From Ignavibacteriales bacterium (GTDB lineage Bacteria > Bacteroidota > Ignavibacteria > UBA10030 > SZUA-254), in NCBI GenBank assembly GCA_016218025.1, contig JACRFD010000050.1, forward strand, positions 27,115 through 91,114: a DNA stretch of 64,000 nt, read 5' to 3'. The translations under genes and the position numbers were made by a program. Positions 16,731 to 26,507 of the stretch are shown here, one piece after another; within the stretch, counting starts at the first letter, position 1; each line of letters starts with the position of its first letter. The notes beneath the pieces were generated by a model that did no database searches, had not been told where the DNA came from, and was given only the letters and a program-made list of their open reading frames with translations.

Positions 16731-18314
16731 CTATCTCTCCTCGATTTTAAATTCCAAATCTTTCGGACGTATTTCATCATACAAATTTCTTAAAGCATCA
16801 TATGCAATATTGCTCCCCCTTCGGTTTGCTATACGATACAACCTCACTGCCTCAGGGAGATTTTCAACAACATCTTTTCCATTTCTATAGCAATATCCAA
16901 GCAACATATCGGCAAGAATAGATCCATTATCAGCCAACTCCTGAATGCTTTTAAATCTGCTGCTGTCCGCCGAAATCTGTTTTTCTGTCATCAATTCTAT
17001 CATATAAAGCCGAATTTTCGCTTCATGGTTTCCAAATTGTTTTGCCAAAGTTAGAAGCTCAATAGCTTTTTTCTGATCTTTTAAAACTTTATTGCCGTTA
17101 TAAAGATACATAGCAAGCTCTACTATTGCCTCCGGATAATCATTCGTAGCAGACTGTTTCAGGAAGTCAATCGATTGGCTCTCCGTTAGTTGATGATCAA
17201 AACCATTCATATCAAGTTCTGCCCATGTGAATAATGCCGTGGGTTCATTTGCATCAACATGTTTTTTCAGCACAGGGAAATAATCTTCCTTGCGTGTCAA
17301 ATCCCAAAGAAGCATCGGCGCCCACGGTGAGCCAAATCGAACAGCGCGAATATAATATAGCGACGCAAGAAATATATCTTTATCCACGCCTATTCCCCGT
17401 TCGTACAAACGACCAATTAAAGTAAGGGCTTCAGGGCTGCCATACTCGGCAGATTTGTAGATTGATTGCAATGTTTTATTATCTAAAATTGTGTCTCCTA
17501 AGATGGACGAGGATGGACTTTCGGAGCTGTCTAATTTAATATTTCTTTCGATAAGCGCATCCCGAATTAAAGTTTTCGTATCGGGTACCGAAGAAGGCGT
17601 TGAACTGAAATCAATAAAAACCGGTTGTGCAGCGGGCAATGCTGTTGAAGCGATCACCGCAGAATTTGTTGAATCAATTTTTTTGTGTGTGCCTGTCGAT
17701 GAAATCTTTTCTGAATCGGGTGTGATTTTAATTCCTCTAACTTTAAATTCAGCCAACACTTCTTTAGCCGGTTCATATCCTGAGTCGGCTGCCATTGAAA
17801 GCCAGCGATATGCTTCTTGGTAATTTCTTGATACAATCAGATTGTCGGTTAACAACATTCCATAAACATATTCTGCCTCGGGCATTCCGCGCAAAGCGGC
17901 ATATTGGAAATTTCGGTAAGCATCGAAAGGATTCCAGTCGATTCCCCATCCATTGTTCAGCAATATTCCATAGTTGTATTTTGCCGGTATAAGATTTTGC
18001 TTTGCGGCTTTGCCAATCCAAAGCGCGGCTCGTTGTGTATCTGCTGAAAAATCTTTTCCGATTAGATAACGTAATCCAAGTTCATGCTCTGCTACAGGAT
18101 CGCCTGAGTTTGCTTTTTTCATCACCATAAAAGCATCCCACATTTCATCTAATGAATTATCTCTTTTCAGATAAAAGAAGTCTCTCTCCGTAAACCGTTC
18201 TTTCAACACAACACTTTTTAGACTGTCGGATGCAACGGCTCTTTGCCCAATCAGGACAAATAAAAAAATAATAAATAAACATTTTAAAACCGTTGAGCTA
18301 ATAGTCTGAATCAT
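16731..18314 (-). CDS. Exported Sel1-like repeat protein
   Basis: A 527-residue protein with an N-terminal signal segment (about 8-28, ending VASD). It carries Sel1-like repeats in at least two blocks, about 65-195 (AEHELGLRYLIGKDF, AKYNYGILLNNGWGI, AEYVYGMLLTDN) and about 285-515 (ALTLIGRLYERGIGV, ILADMLLGYCYRNGK), separated by a Ser/Thr-rich linker. Sel1 solenoids act as protein-contact scaffolds. No enzyme domain is visible. The lipoprotein gene upstream lies 51 bp away on the same strand, so the two may be co-transcribed. Confidence 0.85.
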   Translation of the reverse strand: MIQTISSTVLKCLFIIFLFVLIGQRAVASDSLKSVVLKERFTERDFFYLKRDNSLDEMWDAFMVMKKANSGDPVAEHELGLRYLIGKDFSADTQRAALWIGKAAKQNLIPAKYNYGILLNNGWGIDWNPFDAYRNFQYAALRGMPEAEYVYGMLLTDNLIVSRNYQEAYRWLSMAADSGYEPAKEVLAEFKVRGIKITPDSEKISSTGTHKKIDSTNSAVIASTALPAAQPVFIDFSSTPSSVPDTKTLIRDALIERNIKLDSSESPSSSILGDTILDNKTLQSIYKSAEYGSPEALTLIGRLYERGIGVDKDIFLASLYYIRAVRFGSPWAPMLLWDLTRKEDYFPVLKKHVDANEPTALFTWAELDMNGFDHQLTESQSIDFLKQSATNDYPEAIVELAMYLYNGNKVLKDQKKAIELLTLAKQFGNHEAKIRLYMIELMTEKQISADSSRFKSIQELADNGSILADMLLGYCYRNGKDVVENLPEAVRLYRIANRRGSNIAYDALRNLYDEIRPKDLEFKIEER

Positions 18315-18365
18315 TTCTTATTACATTTTTGATTAAAAAATTTCTGTGCTATGGTTTTTATGCTT

Positions 18366-19175
18366 TTAATGAGAAGTTGAATCCTGAATTGCTAATTTCA
18401 CCTTTGCCCAAAGTTTGAGAGGTTCTTTCATTCCTTCTGTTCCCGACCGTGGTTCATTTCCACGCCCTTCTCCTCGTCGTCCACCCATACCTCCTCCGCC
18501 AGGACCGCCACCCATCATCGGTCTTTCACCGCGTCCTTCGGGCATATCTCTCTTATTTGTTTCAATTCCTACTCCAATAACAGATCCTGCTGCAGCACCA
18601 ATAACGTACGGCTTGGGACCTTTATCCTGTAATGGAATTTTCATTTCATAAACTAAAAGGCCGCTCTGAAATCTAAGAGCAACTTCAATCCCACCCGTTT
18701 CGAATATTCGCATTAGTTGATGCTCGTTTTCCATTGGTCCAAATATTTCAATATCATCAGAGAATTTTTCCGGAAATTGAGGCATATTATCGAGATTGTG
18801 TTCTTCATTCTGTCCGAATTTTCTTCTTTCCATTTGCATCTCACGCATTTCCATTCCAACCGGATAGCGGACGCCGAACTGTTTTTCTTCTCCTCCGTTC
18901 CTATCGAACCAAACTGTCAATCCCATCATTGCGATCTGGCGTTGTAATGCTCTGTCGCTGATTGTAAGCGAGAGGTAAAGATAATTTTCATCGTTCATAA
19001 AACCGAATGCCATATTCGGATAATCATCAACCACCCACGTTTTACCATTCCATTCGCCGGAATCACCGTCTATTTTTATTTCGCGGTCCCGCCAATAACT
19101 TGATATCTCTATTGATTTACATCCGAAAAGGAACGTTAGCAAAAAAATAATAAAATAAAATATTTTCTTTTTCAT
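18366..19175 (-). CDS. Lipoprotein with Met/Arg/Gly-rich C-terminal region
   Basis: A 269-residue protein with a lipoprotein signal (LLTFLFGC, Cys near 19). The core (about 30-200) has beta-rich blocks DGDSGEWNGKTWVVDD, NYLYLSLTISDR and LTVWFDRNGGEEKQFGVRYP, reminiscent of sugar-binding or DOMON-like folds found in other Bacteroidota proteins; this resemblance is by eye. It ends with an unusual low-complexity stretch (about 207-250) rich in Gly, Arg, Met and Pro (MMGGGPGGGGMGGRRGEGRG). Function not recognised. Confidence 0.7.
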   Translation of the reverse strand: MKKKIFYFIIFLLTFLFGCKSIEISSYWRDREIKIDGDSGEWNGKTWVVDDYPNMAFGFMNDENYLYLSLTISDRALQRQIAMMGLTVWFDRNGGEEKQFGVRYPVGMEMREMQMERRKFGQNEEHNLDNMPQFPEKFSDDIEIFGPMENEHQLMRIFETGGIEVALRFQSGLLVYEMKIPLQDKGPKPYVIGAAAGSVIGVGIETNKRDMPEGRGERPMMGGGPGGGGMGGRRGEGRGNEPRSGTEGMKEPLKLWAKVKLAIQDSTSH

Positions 19176-19211
19176 AATGAGAGTTTTAATTATAGAATAG
19201 TTTGCTCATAT

Positions 19212-19240
19212 TTGACTTGTCGGGCGATAAATGGTTTAAT
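19212..19240 (+). promoter_or_regulatory. Putative sigma-70-type promoter
   Basis: TTGACT (19212-19217) and TTTAAT (19235-19240) are separated by exactly 17 bp, about 75 bp upstream of the methyltransferase start at 19314 and away from any other gene. Pattern-based only. Confidence 0.35.
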
Positions 19241-19313
19241 AAGTTTTTTTGAATTTGTTCAATAATATATCTATTTTCTACCAAATTATTCTTCAACAAT
19301 ACTAAAGGTGTAT

Positions 19314-19889
19314 ATGTCTAATCATGTTTGTCCATGGTGGATTGGATACCTGCTTGCAAGTCCGCTTAGAAGGCTATTCCAGAAACCCGAAGATATATTG
19401 TCTCCCTACGTGAAAGAAGGAATGACCATCCTCGAAGTGGGTCCCGGCATGGGATTCTTCACGCTTCCGATGGCAAGATTGGTTGGTCCACAAGGTAAAA
19501 TTGTTTGCATCGATATTCAAGAACGAATGATTAAGAGTTTGATGCGGCGTGCAACACGTGCCGGACTTTCAGAAAGAATTATTACACGAATTACGTCGGG
19601 CGATTCATTACAGGTCAACGATTTTTCTGACAGCGTTGACTTTGCACTTTTGTTTGCAGTTGTTCACGAGGTTTCCGATCAAGAAAAACTTTTCCGTGAA
19701 GTGCATGCAACATTGAAAGATAATTCGCTTGTGTTGGTCTCAGAGCCTGCGGGACATGTAAACAGAGATGAGTTCAATCAAACTCTGGCAACGGCAAAGC
19801 TTGTTGGGTTTGAAGTAATCGCATCTCCTGAAATTAAGAGAAATCTTAGCGTTGTGTTGAGGAAATCGAATCAGGTAACTCTGCATTAA
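19314..19889 (+). CDS. Class I SAM-dependent methyltransferase
   Basis: A 191-residue protein with SAM motif I TILEVGPGMGFFTLPMA near 39-55, motif II KIVCIDIQERMI near 65 and the DFALLFAVVHEV segment near 105. The N-terminal CPWWIGYLLASPLRRL precedes the domain. Many arsenite- or ubiquinone-type methyltransferases have this outline, but no substrate can be assigned. The frame opens at GTG 19308; ATG 19314 is preferred because AAAGG lies 5 nt upstream. Confidence 0.82.
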   Translation: MSNHVCPWWIGYLLASPLRRLFQKPEDILSPYVKEGMTILEVGPGMGFFTLPMARLVGPQGKIVCIDIQERMIKSLMRRATRAGLSERIITRITSGDSLQVNDFSDSVDFALLFAVVHEVSDQEKLFREVHATLKDNSLVLVSEPAGHVNRDEFNQTLATAKLVGFEVIASPEIKRNLSVVLRKSNQVTLH

Positions 19890-19973
19890 AAATATAACCG
19901 CTAAGAATACCAAGAAATTTAGGATGATGGTGATTCTTCGTGGTAACATATTCCTTTTTTAGACCCTTATTTG

Positions 19974-20387
19974 TTATTCATCCCGAGTCAACCAGATTAT
20001 TTTCTTTAACTGTCCTTTAACGCGATCGAAATCTTTATCGCTTGTAACAAGTATCGCGCGATGTTGTATTGCAAGTGCTGCACAGAATGCGTCACTCAAG
20101 GGAAGTCCGTACGAGCTTTTTAACTGTGCCGCTTTTTCTGCAAGCTCTTTATCGGCATCTACAACTCTGAGGGGTGATTCCATCTCAAACTGCTTGGCGA
20201 AAGCAACGCCCGCGTTTCCTTGTATGTGTTGAACCCGGTAAATAACTTCAGCCCAATTTACTGCGCTGATAAGCACTTCTTTTTTTTCATCGGCAGCTTC
20301 AGCAAGTATGCTCTCTACCTTTGATGCTGCCGGCTCATCAAACAAAAGAACAAGCACCGCAGAACTATCGAGCACCGTGTTTGGCAA
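19974..20387 (-). CDS. vapC: VapC-type PIN-domain toxin
   Basis: A PIN-domain ribonuclease, toxin of a type II toxin-antitoxin pair. From a TTG start at 20387 it has 137 residues beginning MPNTVLDSSAVL, the normal PIN N-terminus. The acidic metal-binding set is complete: Asp7, Glu47, Asp99 (LPLSDAF) and Asp117/Asp119 (TSDKDF). The TTG is preceded at 6 nt by a full GGAGG Shine-Dalgarno element inside the antitoxin gene, so it is preferred over the longer frame from 20426, which would add 13 Arg-rich residues. The toxin start lies within the antitoxin 3' end (23-bp overlap), which indicates coupling. Confidence 0.85.
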   Translation of the reverse strand: MPNTVLDSSAVLVLLFDEPAASKVESILAEAADEKKEVLISAVNWAEVIYRVQHIQGNAGVAFAKQFEMESPLRVVDADKELAEKAAQLKSSYGLPLSDAFCAALAIQHRAILVTSDKDFDRVKGQLKKIIWLTRDE

Positions 20388-20640
20388 GTTTCTCCTCCTC
20401 TCTGCGGCTTTCCTCCATCCGGTCATCCAGTAATTGTTCTGATGCTAGTTTTCCTTCGGGTTTCAATTTTAAAATACCTCGAAATTTACGGATAGATTCC
20501 CGGGTAATAGGTTTTAATATTATATAGTTTGTTTGCTCATTAAGCTCAACCTTTATCCGTGTTCCATCCAAAATGCCTAATTTTCGCCTAATTGACGATG
20601 GAATGACCATTTGTCCCTTTTGAGTTACCGTAGTTTCCAC
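20365..20640 (-). CDS. vapB: VapB-type AbrB/SpoVT-domain antitoxin
   Basis: A 91-residue protein. The N-terminal half (TVTQKGQMVIPSSIRRKLG) is a swapped-hairpin AbrB/SpoVT DNA-binding domain; the C-terminal half is highly charged and probably wraps the PIN toxin. It starts at GTG 20640 with AAGGA a few bases upstream. Such antitoxins bind the toxin and repress the operon, and the gap 20641-20820 should hold its promoter. Confidence 0.85.
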   Translation of the reverse strand: METTVTQKGQMVIPSSIRRKLGILDGTRIKVELNEQTNYIILKPITRESIRKFRGILKLKPEGKLASEQLLDDRMEESRREEEKLAKHGAR

Positions 20641-20782
20641 TTATTTATTCCTTTCTAACATTACACATAAAGATATACAATTTATAAATGTAAGTCAAGT
20701 AAAATATTTCCTACATGTATTAATTTGTGGAATGCGTGCTAACGGGGGAGATGGAAATAGGAATGTTAACTGCGGCAATTTT

Positions 20783-20806
20783 GTGTCACGAAATGGTTCG
20801 TGACAC
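20783..20806. repeat. Perfect 10-bp palindrome between tolC and vapB
   Basis: GTGTCACGAA (20783-20792) and TTCGTGACAC (20797-20806) flank ATGG. It lies 14 bp after the efflux operon and 143 bp upstream of the antitoxin start. There is no T-run on either strand, so it is either a hairpin at the end of the efflux transcript or a regulator site. Confidence 0.6.
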
Positions 20807-20820
20807 CCGGGAAAACATTA

Positions 20821-22116
20821 TTAACGCTTCACACCCATTGCTCGTTTTAATCGCGCAAGAAAACTGTTGTAATCATACAGCGCCTGTATTTTCGTGATGC
20901 GTGCGTTGGAAAGTGTAAGCTGTGCGTCTGTAACTTCTATTGTTGTACTGATACCTGCGGCGTACTGCTTCTCGGCAAGCGTTAAACTTTGTTCAGCTTG
21001 CTCAACCAATTTAGATGCAGCCGCGATACGTTCTTCCGCTTCCTTCATGCTGAGATAATATTGCTCCACTTCCAGCAAGATAGATTCTTTGAACTGTTTG
21101 AGGTTTGCCTCTGCCGCATCGGCGGTTGCCCGCGCCTGTTCGACCTGCGCTGAAATTCCCATTCCTTGAAAAATCGGCAAACTGAGTGTGATGCCCGCAT
21201 TCCAACGGCTGTATAGCGGAAACGTAAAATTAGTCCATGTGTAATTTCCCGAAGCGGAAAGCGTTGGCAAATGTTGATCCCACACAGCGGTGGCTAGCGA
21301 CCGGTTCGCTTCAACTCGTGCCTGCGCAGCAACCAACTCCGATCTTTGATTCAACGTGATTGATTTAATACTATCTAACGAAAACCGGAACGGCTCAACC
21401 TCAAATACTTCACTTATACTATACACAGATTGGCTGTGAATTCCCATTGCGTTTTCAAGCTGCAGCTTTGCTAATCGTAACTGGTTGCGTGAACGAATAG
21501 CGTTGACATTTGCATTGGCAAGATCAACTTCTGCGCGGGTAACATCGAACTGTGCACGCTTGCCCACACTGTAAAATGCTTTTGCCTGTGTCAGGTGCTG
21601 TGATGCGCGCTCGATCGCTTCCTCGTTTACCTTCGCAACCTGTACTGCCTGAATTACTCCATAATATGAAAGCTGTACATTAGTAATTACTGTTCCACGT
21701 GCCGATTGGAAGTCGGCTTCAGAAGCATCTTCAAATCGGTTGTTCGCCGAAACGCGGTTGATTGTTCTTCCGAAATCGAAAATCATTTGACTTGCTTGAA
21801 TTCCAGCCGTGTAATTATCGTACGATTGTTTCCTTGGAGCGAACGCCGGATTGAACACAAACCAACCGTCGGTACGTGTTGCTGATGCGGTAGCGTTTAT
21901 GGATGGAAAATATGCCGACAATGCCTGCGATGCACCCGCAGAAGCAGAGCGAAGATTCGCATCTGCCGCCAATAACGACGGATGATTTTCAAGCGCAAGT
22001 GTTATTGCTTGGTCAAGCGTAAGCGAATCAATCGAGATCGTTTGAGTTTGAACGGTAAGTGGTATCGTCAAAGTACATATCATAAAAATTATATTATAGC
22101 ATTGAGAGAAACGCAT
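20821..22116 (-). CDS. TolC-family outer-membrane efflux channel
   Basis: A 431-residue outer-membrane factor: signal peptide (about 1-24), then duplicated OEP repeats beginning LTLDQAITLALENHPSLLAAD and a second repeat near 230-420 with long amphipathic helices. TolC proteins trimerise to form the exit duct of tripartite pumps. Its ATG shares one base with the TAA of the RND gene (TAATG), so translation is coupled. It is the last gene of the efflux operon. Confidence 0.9.
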   Translation of the reverse strand: MRFSQCYNIIFMICTLTIPLTVQTQTISIDSLTLDQAITLALENHPSLLAADANLRSASAGASQALSAYFPSINATASATRTDGWFVFNPAFAPRKQSYDNYTAGIQASQMIFDFGRTINRVSANNRFEDASEADFQSARGTVITNVQLSYYGVIQAVQVAKVNEEAIERASQHLTQAKAFYSVGKRAQFDVTRAEVDLANANVNAIRSRNQLRLAKLQLENAMGIHSQSVYSISEVFEVEPFRFSLDSIKSITLNQRSELVAAQARVEANRSLATAVWDQHLPTLSASGNYTWTNFTFPLYSRWNAGITLSLPIFQGMGISAQVEQARATADAAEANLKQFKESILLEVEQYYLSMKEAEERIAAASKLVEQAEQSLTLAEKQYAAGISTTIEVTDAQLTLSNARITKIQALYDYNSFLARLKRAMGVKR

Positions 22117-25100
22117 TATAATTTTTCCTCCGCAGGTTTTTCATTTACCAGATCCATTTCAGATTTCATTTCGCGTTTGAACCGTTCCTCAAAAACAATA
22201 TACAGGGTCGGTATTAAAAAGAGAGTCAAAACGGTAGACACCGTTAGACCGCCGACAACTGCAATTGCCAGCGGCGCTTGTGTTTGCTCTCCGCCGACAC
22301 CGAACGCCATAGGAATTAAACCAAGAACGGTAGCAAGCGATGTCATTAAAATTGGCTTCAATCTTGTAACCCCCGCTTTGATTACAGCATCGTGAAGCGG
22401 AACGTCTCTCATACGAAGGTGGTTTGTATAATCAACAAGTAAGATTCCGTTACTTACAACGATACCAACCATCACAATTATTCCCTGGAACGATGTTACC
22501 GATAATGTTGTGCCGGTGAGGAACAACGTCCAAAACACACCAATGATACCGAGGGGAACTGTAAACATAATAATGAAAGGATCAAGAAGCGACTGAAATT
22601 GCGACGCCATCACGACATACACAAGAAGAATCGCAAGTCCGAACGCAAGCAGGAGATCTCGGAATGTTTTCTGCTGCTGTTCAACGTTTCCGCCTAATTT
22701 AACTTCGAAACCTGTTGGAATTGAAAGTTTATCAACCTGCGCTCTTATATCGCTTGCAACACTTCCAAGATCGCGCCCGCTTACATTTGCTGTTACATCG
22801 ACTATTCGCTGCTGATATTTGCGGTCAATCTGCACTGACACGTTTGCTTTCTCGATCGTTGCAAGATTGCCAAGCAGAACCTGTTGTCCGCCGGCAGTCG
22901 TGAGAACAATATTTTTCAGGTCATCTATATTGGAACGGTAATCCTCACTTAGCCGGACAAGGATGTTGTACTGATTTCCGGTCACCGGATCGGTAAACGT
23001 CGATGCCACGGATCCATTGATGCAAGTATTTATCGTGTTGGAAATTTGCGCAACATTAATTCCAAGTATGCCGGCTTTATCACGATCAATTTTCACACGA
23101 AGTTCTGGAAAATTTTCATCGCGCGAAACCTGAACATCGGTTGCGCCGGGCGTAGAACGAACAATGCTTGCAATATCGTTTGCTAACTTTGAACCTGTAG
23201 GCAAATCGTAACCGCGTATTTCTACATCTATCGGTGCGCTGGACCCGAAATTCAAAAGAAATCTCAAGATTCCACCCGGATTGATGAAAATTGTTGCCCC
23301 TGGAAGCTGCATAAATTGGGGTCGGATATCTTTAATGATATCGGAAACGGACCGCTTTCGTTCCTGGTGCGATTTCAAAGAAACACGAATATTTGCAGCA
23401 TGACTGCCTGCATTCCTGCCGAATGAAATTCCTCCGCCCCGCGACGGTGGAACGCCAACATCCGTTATCATTGTCTGCATTTCAGGAACATTTTCCTGCA
23501 ACAATTTTTCAACTTGTTTTATAAACTGATCTGTCACTTCTGAACGAGTACCGACAGGTAATTTAATCTGCATCTGGAATTGTCCCTCGTCCTGATCGGG
23601 AAAGAATTCCGTTCCAATAAATTTCACCAGTCCGAGCGATAGTACCGCAAGAGCAACAATACTAATGATAATTGTTTTGCGGTGATTCAAAGTCCACTCG
23701 AGACGTTTTGCATACCATGTATCCAATGATGCAATGAAGTCGTGAGATTTGACTCGAATTTTATCTGAAAGTTTCGTGGAACTCCGGTCTAATAATTTTT
23801 CAGGGGGAAGATATTTTAAACACATCAACGGTGTAACGGTTCGGGAAACAAAAAATGACCCGAACAAAGCAACTGCAATTGTCATCGTAAGAGGAACAAA
23901 GAGCAGCTTGGCAATTCCAGATAGAAAAACAATCGGAAGAAATACAATGACCGTTGTGAGAGTTGAAACGAAAATCGGTGATGCCACTTCTTTTGCGGCT
24001 TCAAGCGTTGCCTGTAATTTCGTTTGACCTTCTTTACGATGATTATAATGACGCGATATCGCCTCAAGCTCAACTATAGAATCATCCACCAACCTGCCGA
24101 CGGCAAGCGCCAAACCTCCAAACGTCATAATGTTAAGGGTAGAATTACCAAACCGAAACCAGATAAATGCCAGAAGTATCGAGAGTGGTATTGCAACAAG
24201 AATAATCAACGTTCCTCTCATATTCCGCAAGAAAAATAAAATCACGAGAATGGCAAACAAAGCGCCGAGCATTGCTTCCTGCTGTAACCCGGAAATTGTT
24301 TGTCTGATGTACATCGATTGATCGAACGAGAGCGACGTTTGAATATTTTGCGGTAGACCGGTTAACTTAGGTAGCGTGCGCAAAACATTGTCCACAACTT
24401 CTACTGTGTTCGCACTCGCAAGTTTTTGCACGCTTAATGTCAGTCCAGGTTTGCCGTTAATGCGAATAATTTCCGACTGTTCCTGATAACTATCTTCAAC
24501 ATTCGCGACGTCTTTAATACGGATGGGAACACCGTTGATTGTTTTTATTACCACATCTTCCATTGGCTTGATTACATTGAAGCGGCTTTCAGTCTTTAAT
24601 GAATAATCAAATCTTCCGGTTTTCAGGTCGCCGGATGGAATGATGAGGTTTGAATTGGCAACGGCAGTTAAAACAGATTGTACTGGAAGTTGAAGGGCTT
24701 GCAGTCGGTTACGATCAAGAGTAACATGAATTTCTCTGATACGCCCACCGAGAACCTGAGCAGAGGCAACGCCCGAAATATGCTCGATTTGCGGTTCAAT
24801 GGTATTCAGGGCGAGATCGTAGAGATCGCGTTCATCAATATCTCCTGAGACGGCAATATTGCAGACGGGTAAACTCGTGATGTCAAAACGGAGAACCATC
24901 GGCTGAGAGATGCCGTCCGGCAGTTGATTCAAAACCCTGTTTACTCTTTGAACAATATCTACCAAACTAACATCGAGATTTGCGTCCCAGTTAAAATTAA
25001 TTCTAACCTGAGAAAGCCCTTCGCGAGTTGTAGATTGAACATAATCGACATTGTTGACCGAGCTAACCGCGCGCTCCATAATCACGGTAACCGATTGCTC

Positions 25101-25277
25101 CATATCAAGAGGACCAGCGCCGGAGTAATATGTTACCGTACTGCAAACGGGAATGGAGATATTGGGAAGTAAATCAACCGGAAGCTGCTGAAACGAAACA
25201 AATCCCAGCACCATTATTGTAATGGCAAAAAGGAATGTCGATATCGGATATCTAAGTGCGAGGCGAGTTAACCACAT
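22116..25277 (-). CDS. RND-family (AcrB/HAE-type) inner-membrane efflux pump
   Basis: A 1053-residue RND transporter, normal length. It starts with a membrane helix after MWLTRLALRYPISTFLF; the proton-relay motif LAVGRLVDDSIVELEA in the fourth membrane helix keeps the Asp-Asp pair. A second set of helices occurs in the C-terminal half (GIIVMVGIVVSNGILLVDY). Two large periplasmic loops are present. The pump uses the proton gradient to export drugs, dyes or other small molecules; the substrate is not readable. It sits between the adaptor (12 bp upstream) and the TolC-type channel. Confidence 0.93.
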   Translation of the reverse strand: MWLTRLALRYPISTFLFAITIMVLGFVSFQQLPVDLLPNISIPVCSTVTYYSGAGPLDMEQSVTVIMERAVSSVNNVDYVQSTTREGLSQVRINFNWDANLDVSLVDIVQRVNRVLNQLPDGISQPMVLRFDITSLPVCNIAVSGDIDERDLYDLALNTIEPQIEHISGVASAQVLGGRIREIHVTLDRNRLQALQLPVQSVLTAVANSNLIIPSGDLKTGRFDYSLKTESRFNVIKPMEDVVIKTINGVPIRIKDVANVEDSYQEQSEIIRINGKPGLTLSVQKLASANTVEVVDNVLRTLPKLTGLPQNIQTSLSFDQSMYIRQTISGLQQEAMLGALFAILVILFFLRNMRGTLIILVAIPLSILLAFIWFRFGNSTLNIMTFGGLALAVGRLVDDSIVELEAISRHYNHRKEGQTKLQATLEAAKEVASPIFVSTLTTVIVFLPIVFLSGIAKLLFVPLTMTIAVALFGSFFVSRTVTPLMCLKYLPPEKLLDRSSTKLSDKIRVKSHDFIASLDTWYAKRLEWTLNHRKTIIISIVALAVLSLGLVKFIGTEFFPDQDEGQFQMQIKLPVGTRSEVTDQFIKQVEKLLQENVPEMQTMITDVGVPPSRGGGISFGRNAGSHAANIRVSLKSHQERKRSVSDIIKDIRPQFMQLPGATIFINPGGILRFLLNFGSSAPIDVEIRGYDLPTGSKLANDIASIVRSTPGATDVQVSRDENFPELRVKIDRDKAGILGINVAQISNTINTCINGSVASTFTDPVTGNQYNILVRLSEDYRSNIDDLKNIVLTTAGGQQVLLGNLATIEKANVSVQIDRKYQQRIVDVTANVSGRDLGSVASDIRAQVDKLSIPTGFEVKLGGNVEQQQKTFRDLLLAFGLAILLVYVVMASQFQSLLDPFIIMFTVPLGIIGVFWTLFLTGTTLSVTSFQGIIVMVGIVVSNGILLVDYTNHLRMRDVPLHDAVIKAGVTRLKPILMTSLATVLGLIPMAFGVGGEQTQAPLAIAVVGGLTVSTVLTLFLIPTLYIVFEERFKREMKSEMDLVNEKPAEEKL

Positions 25278-25289
25278 ATAGTTTTAATA

Positions 25290-26348
25290 TTATTGTTGTA
25301 TGATTACCGGACCGCCGTCTTTTACAAACTGTTGACCTGTTGTGATTACGTTTTCACTTCCATCAAGTCCCGATAAAATTTCGGTGCGGGTATTTTGTTC
25401 TACTCCCGGATTAATACCTATTCGTTTTGCTATTTTATCGTTGACGACGAACAGAAAAAATCCTTTGGAATCTCTCATGATTGCCTGCGTTGGTACCGTG
25501 ATGGCTTTATTCCGCTCTCCTACAATTATGGTTACATTGGCAAACATACCGGGTTTCAACATGTGTTCTGGGTTTGGAATATCAACTTCTACTGCCATTG
25601 TTCGCGTTGAAAGATCAACAGCTTCGCTTATTCGGGTGATGCTTCCATGAAATTCTTTTCCGGGAAAAGCATCAACGGTTACTAAAGCTTTTTTGCCAAT
25701 CCTGGCAAGAGGAATATCTTTTTCAAGCACGTTGACAATAATTTTCATTGCATTCAGATCCATCAACGTAAATAACGTAGCGTTATTGGATGTAACAAGT
25801 GCACCTGGATCGAGAAAACGTTTAGTTATAAAGCCGGAGAATGGCGCAGTGATTCTAGCATAATCGAGGCGGATTCTCGCAGCTTCAAAATTTGCACCGG
25901 CAACTTTCATGGCAGCATCTGCATTATCGAGATCCTGTTTGGCAATAAGATTTTGTTCCGACAAATCTTTATTGCGCTGATATGTAAGTTTTGCATTTTG
26001 ATAAGTTGCCGACATTTGTTGAAACTGCTGATAAATTTCCGTTGTATCTATCTGAGCCAGCAATTGTCCCCGTTGAACATAAGTCCCCATGTCCGCATAA
26101 ATTTTTTCAAGATTACCGCTCACTTTGGAAAAAATACTTGCCTGTTGAATTGGTGTAACGTCTCCGGTAAATTTCAATGCATTAATGATCGTTTCACGAT
26201 GTGGAGTTTCAACCTTGACAAGCGGGTTGGGTTGTTTGCGTTGTTCTGCAGACCCCGAGGCGTTTATTATCTTTAGAACAACAATTGCAACAATGGCTAA
26301 TATTACAATTGCAAGAATTACTTTGTTTTTATTCTTCATTGGAATCAT
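25290..26348 (-). CDS. Membrane-fusion (adaptor) protein of the RND pump
   Basis: A 352-residue periplasmic adaptor: N-terminal membrane anchor (about 10-28), lipoyl-type half (FSKVSGNLEKIYADMGTYVQRGQLLAQID), alpha-hairpin (about 95-150), second lipoyl half (RITAPFSGFITKRFLDPGALV) and beta-barrel domains up to the C-terminus. It links the RND pump to the TolC channel. It is the first gene of the operon; ATG 26339 is an alternative start. No repressor gene is adjacent. Confidence 0.92.
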   Translation of the reverse strand: MIPMKNKNKVILAIVILAIVAIVVLKIINASGSAEQRKQPNPLVKVETPHRETIINALKFTGDVTPIQQASIFSKVSGNLEKIYADMGTYVQRGQLLAQIDTTEIYQQFQQMSATYQNAKLTYQRNKDLSEQNLIAKQDLDNADAAMKVAGANFEAARIRLDYARITAPFSGFITKRFLDPGALVTSNNATLFTLMDLNAMKIIVNVLEKDIPLARIGKKALVTVDAFPGKEFHGSITRISEAVDLSTRTMAVEVDIPNPEHMLKPGMFANVTIIVGERNKAITVPTQAIMRDSKGFFLFVVNDKIAKRIGINPGVEQNTRTEILSGLDGSENVITTGQQFVKDGGPVIIQQ

Positions 26349-26507
26349 ATTTAATATTACACAGTAAGAACTATTTATTCAACCGGGTGAGATCAAATAT
26401 AATGAAATTCTTTTACTTCTTGAAAAGATGTAGAATTCAAATGGCGAGATTTTAGAGTTTTTTACTGGATTTCAAGATTAATATTATAGCGAAGGAAATA
26501 AATTGAA

